Below, one piece after another: positions 26,301 to 27,789 of a DNA stretch of 27,789 nucleotides. This DNA comes from Clostridiales bacterium. Its GTDB lineage: Bacteria; Bacillota; Clostridia; Lachnospirales; Lachnospiraceae. The notes under the pieces were generated by a model. It did not search any database. It had not been told where the DNA came from and saw nothing but the letters and a program-made list of their open reading frames with translations. The position numbers and the translations under genes were made by a program. The stretch's first letter is position 1, and each line of letters opens with the position of its first letter. The stretch lies in the NCBI GenBank assembly GCA_018374355.1, contig JAHAFI010000037.1:1-27789 (forward strand), given 5' to 3'.

Positions 26301-26465
26301 GGTCTGAATGGTATCCCAGCCTTCAAAATTCACAGGGACTTCCGGGTTTACAACTCCCTGAGTATCTTCACGCACCAGAAAGGATTCCATGGGAATCACT
26401 TCCCGGTAACGGTAATTTTTCACTTCGTCAATTCTTCTCTGTAACTTTCTGTCTGTTAAAAACAT
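23346..26465 (-). CDS. GH38 alpha-mannosidase
   Basis: This protein of 1039 residues, a normal length for the family, hydrolyses terminal alpha-linked mannose by a retaining mechanism and needs Zn2+. The N-terminal 230 residues form a sheet domain with HREIHIPSQWKGKRV. The catalytic domain begins at HTHIDVAWLW, with zinc ligands His248 and Asp250. The nucleophile and metal ligand is Asp360 in LPDVFGYSW, and the fourth zinc ligand fits His590 in PGSSIHD. The rest is the middle and C-terminal beta domains. There is no signal peptide, so it acts in the cytosol on imported oligosaccharides. I chose the ATG at 26465, six bases after AGGAG; the ATG at 26471 abuts that site. It has its own promoter, with an element shared with the transporter operon. 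Confidence 0.95.
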   Translation of the reverse strand: MFLTDRKLQRRIDEVKNYRYREVIPMESFLVREDTQGVVNPEVPVNFEGWDTIQTGDRWSGRDKYLWMHREIHIPSQWKGKRVVGLFDFGNTGAGNNSGFEAMCYLNEKPFQGVDVNHQEVFFPEDCFGADTSLTFRLWSGLEGGGIPAPQEHQIRRADLAWLDEEVDDFYYLGEMIRQTIESLEDKDPVKFDLRNALDAACHCIDWAYPGSEEFYESIHEADRILNDKIDRMDKNTLIHVKCVGHTHIDVAWLWRLKHTHEKISRSFSTVLRLMEMFPEYIFLQTQPQLYEYIKKDFPEIYEKIKERVAEGRWEADGAMWVEADCNLTSGESLTRQILIGSKFIKDEFGKDVEYLWLPDVFGYSWALPQILKKSGIDMFMTTKISWNQYNRMPHDTFKWKGIDGSEVLTHFITTPEPWSEPGSWFYTYNGRLMPKIVKGVWDAYSEKEMNKELLISYGFGDGGGGVNRDMLEMRRRIDRIPGMPSLKTSTAGEYFRNLKETVKNTDQYVNTWDGELYLEYHRGTYTSQGYNKRMNRKMELLYRRAEWLTVMQGLLAGSLEEAEQERLTEGWKMILTNQFHDIIPGSSIHDVYEDCHKDYGVIENIAGQVEEDFVKHAMEEAEHVWTVWNTSAWNRDELIAVPCEQEGYFTDEKGSRLAVQKTDKGVYVKAEEIPAMGHKEIRFHAAQILAEETNGFTISGREIETPFYQITLNRYGQISRLYDKNFDREVLAEGERGNVLQMFEDKPLDNDAWDIDIFYQQKMREITELTAFEVTECGPLKLTIHMEWSYMKSTIAQDMSLYADSRRIDFKTDVDFHERQQLLKAAFPVDIRSTYGTYDVQYGNVRRPNHWNTSWDQARFESVAHRFADLSERNYGVSILNDCKYGHDIKDNVLRITLLRSGLQPDHLQDQGTHRFTYALLPHGGDFVEGRVVQEAGLLNDPAKVCAGRTKVPFTSFMTFDNDQVELDAVKKSEDGKYIVVRFHEFAGSAQKVTAVPGFEYQNWREGDLRERPLTDARTGDIRLSLHPYEIKTLLFEI

Positions 26466-26493
26466 AAGCATCTCCTGTATTGATTTCTTCGTG

Positions 26494-26520
26494 ACTATGA
26501 AGGACCGAGTCCTGAATAGT
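26494..26520. promoter_or_regulatory. Quasi-palindrome in the mannosidase leader
   Basis: ACTATGAAGGAC and GTCCTGAATAGT form 12-bp arms with two central mismatches around CGA. It lies between the promoter and the ribosome site of the GH38 gene, so it could be a repressor site or a leader hairpin. Confidence 0.5.
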
Positions 26521-26533
26521 TACTTCTTCGTTT

Positions 26534-26561
26534 ATTTTACAGGATTTTTGAAAAAGTACAA
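26534..26561 (-). promoter_or_regulatory. Alpha-mannosidase gene promoter
   Basis: TTGTAC (26556-26561), a 16-base spacer and TAAAAT (26534-26539) on the minus strand form a reasonable sigma-A promoter about 70 bases before the start codon. Confidence 0.65.
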
Positions 26562-26577
26562 TGTTCGATTTTCTATG

Positions 26578-26596
26578 TTTTCTGTACAAATTCTAG
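26578..26596 (-). promoter_or_regulatory. Activator element shared with the transporter operon
   Basis: The plus-strand 19-mer TTTTCTGTACAAATTCTAG differs at two positions from 19849-19867. It lies just upstream of the -35 box, at nearly the same distance from the -10 as in the transporter operon. It is the best candidate binding site for the YesN-like regulator. Confidence 0.55.
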
Positions 26597-26599
26597 GTG

Positions 26600-27040
26600 C
26601 TATTTTTCTTCCTCCTGCTCCATCTCCCGGCGAAGCCGTGCATCCCAATCCGGATAATTTCGTTTTAAGGATACCGGTTTTCCCTCCCGGGTGATAAAGC
26701 AGTGGCTGCTCTCCCCACGGCAGCGCAGGGTTTTTGTCTCTTTGTCCGTCACTTCATAAACGAGACGGATACGGATTCCGTTATACTCTTTGATACGTAT
26801 TCCGATCTCCACAGTTTCCCCGTAGCGGGTCATGGATTTGTACTCTGCCTCCATTGTCAGGACAGGGCTTAAAATCCCTGCTGCTTCCATAACGTCATAA
26901 CCCATCCCTAAAAACTCCATGAAATCCGTCCTGATTTCCTCGAACCAGCGGATATAATTGGAATGATGTACACAGGCCATCTGGTCTGTCTCATAATACT
27001 GCACACGATGCTCATAGCCCTGATACCGGATTTCTTCCAT
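26600..27040 (-). CDS. Hotdog-fold acyl-CoA thioesterase (YbgC/4HBT family)
   Basis: This 146-residue protein is a single 4-hydroxybenzoyl-CoA-thioesterase-like hotdog domain. The active-site segment is YYETDQMACVHHSNYIRWFEE, where the Asp in ETDQMA is the usual catalytic acid and HHSNYIRWFEE the following helix. Such enzymes hydrolyse short- to medium-chain acyl-CoA thioesters; the natural substrate cannot be predicted. Its ATG shares one base with the maf stop (TAATG), so the two are translationally coupled. The stop at 26600 is only three bases from the regulatory element of the mannosidase gene, and no terminator is evident between them, so readthrough into that gene is possible. Confidence 0.88.
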   Translation of the reverse strand: MEEIRYQGYEHRVQYYETDQMACVHHSNYIRWFEEIRTDFMEFLGMGYDVMEAAGILSPVLTMEAEYKSMTRYGETVEIGIRIKEYNGIRIRLVYEVTDKETKTLRCRGESSHCFITREGKPVSLKRNYPDWDARLRREMEQEEEK

Positions 27041-27654
27041 TAAAAAATTCCTCCTGCTTTTTTCAGTTCCTGATAAATCCTTGCCACCGGAAGCCCCACT
27101 ACGTTATTGTAATCCCCTTCAATCTTCTCAATAAATCTGGCGCAGAGCCCCTGAATCCCATAGGCCCCTGCTTTATCCATGGGTTCCTTCGTATCCACAT
27201 ACCAGAAAATTTCTTCCTCACTCATGGGGTACATACTCACCTTTGTCTCCTCAGCGAAGGTAATGGTCCTGTCTGTTTTCCCGGAAAAGATCAGCGTTAC
27301 TCCGGTATAAACGCTGTGGGTCCTGCCCTGAAGCATGGTCAGCATACGGATGGCATCCTCTCTGTCTTTCGGTTTTCCCAGCATCCTTCCCTCATATACC
27401 ACGATGGTATCTGCTCCGATGACCAGACATTCCTCCTGCTGCTTTTCTGCTGTTTTCTGTTCCTTCCACACTTTTCCTGTAAGTTCTGCCACATCCTCTG
27501 CCTTCTGCAAAGACAGCTCTTTTACCGCTTCCACCGGGTCGGTACTGGTGATGCTTTCCTCCACCGTGCTGGGACAGACGGTAAATTCCAGACCAATCTG
27601 GGTGAGCAACTCCCTTCTTCTCGGGGACTGTGAGGCTAAAATGATTTTATCCAT
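27040..27654 (-). CDS. maf: Maf-family nucleotide pyrophosphatase
   Basis: This 204-residue protein is a standard Maf/YhdE-type enzyme, which hydrolyses non-canonical or modified nucleoside triphosphates (dTTP/UTP type) and affects septum formation when overproduced. The start is MDKIILASQSPRRRELL, with the SxxRRxxL signature. Then come VIGADTIVV, GRMLGKPKDREDA, RTHSVYTGV and the C-terminal KAGAYGIQGLCARFIEKIEG, all typical of the YhdE branch. I chose the ATG at 27654, which has GGGAGG nine bases upstream; an in-frame start at 27690 has none. It is the first gene of a pair with the thioesterase, and the region upstream is filled by the hairpin repeat at 27692-27789. Confidence 0.94.
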   Translation of the reverse strand: MDKIILASQSPRRRELLTQIGLEFTVCPSTVEESITSTDPVEAVKELSLQKAEDVAELTGKVWKEQKTAEKQQEECLVIGADTIVVYEGRMLGKPKDREDAIRMLTMLQGRTHSVYTGVTLIFSGKTDRTITFAEETKVSMYPMSEEEIFWYVDTKEPMDKAGAYGIQGLCARFIEKIEGDYNNVVGLPVARIYQELKKAGGIF

Positions 27655-27691
27655 GAACAGATTCCTCCCAAATATAAGCTCTATTTTCAAA

Positions 27692-27789
27692 GTGAACTAC
27701 TCGGCAATTGAATTACCGAGCATCTATATGCCGCACCTTCGGTGCTACCATAACGGGCGGTTCATGCGCCCAATATTGCTAGTCCTCAC
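27692..27789. repeat. Three-hairpin repeat element at the right edge
   Basis: Three neighbouring stems are visible: CTCGG with CCGAG (27700-27720, plus AATT/AATT inside), GCACC-TTC-GGTGC (27733-27745, extended by TATG/CATA), and GGGCG with CGCCC (27755-27771). The outer ends GTGAACTA and TAGTCCTCAC are near complements, so the whole 98 bases could fold as a cloverleaf. It has no tRNA features. It resembles a dispersed palindromic repeat or a mobile element end, and it may continue past the window. Confidence 0.55.

Noticed and set aside
27692..27789. A tRNA gene or group II intron end at the right edge
   Set aside because: There is no acceptor stem with CCA-type end, no T-loop GTTCRA motif in the right place, and no intron domain V signature. 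Only a hairpin repeat can be claimed.

Overview
The window looks like a chromosomal segment of a gut Clostridia, most likely Lachnospiraceae (Blautia/Ruminococcus-like). This is inferred from protein character, strong AGGAGG-type ribosome binding sites, moderate base composition, and the mix of an Lpl/Ytc-type sugar ABC transporter with a YesM/YesN-type two-component system. No rRNA, tRNA, CRISPR array, phage gene or transposase is visible. Every confident gene except one MATE transporter is on the minus strand, so the layout reads from right to left.

Right to left: (1) 27789-26600 holds a three-hairpin repeat at the edge, then maf and a hotdog thioesterase overlapping by one base. (2) 26600-13180 is a glycan-use region: a GH38 alpha-mannosidase with its own promoter, a YesM-like histidine kinase overlapping a YesN-like response regulator, then two ABC permeases, two paralogous solute-binding lipoproteins and a GH4 alpha-galactosidase (MelA family). 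No ABC ATPase is encoded here. A 19-bp element matching at 17 of 19 positions lies at almost the same distance from the -10 box upstream of both the mannosidase and the transporter operon. It is the best candidate binding site of the response regulator, and it ties the two units into one regulon. (3) 13116-8331 has a plus-strand MATE exporter divergent from an orphan carB that has no carA beside it. (4) 8213-4604 is an operon of a cyclophilin lipoprotein, a truncated sigma-70-like protein (regions 1.1, 2 and 3 but no region 4) and a MecA_N-type class B penicillin-binding protein. (5) 4482-1359 is a copper operon, copA-csoR-copZ, with a near-consensus promoter and a perfect CsoR-type palindrome just after the -10 box. 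(6) 1365-1061 is a long nested inverted repeat resembling a MITE. (7) 946-1 contains a TetR-family regulator whose promoter-operator core is repeated downstream of the gene, pointing to a target beyond the left edge, followed by two perfect palindromes.

The least explained items are the truncated sigma-like protein, the duplicated TetR promoter-operator, the shared element upstream of the mannosidase and transporter, the nested inverted repeat next to copZ, and the folded repeat at the right edge. No wholly new multi-gene system can be claimed from this sequence alone.
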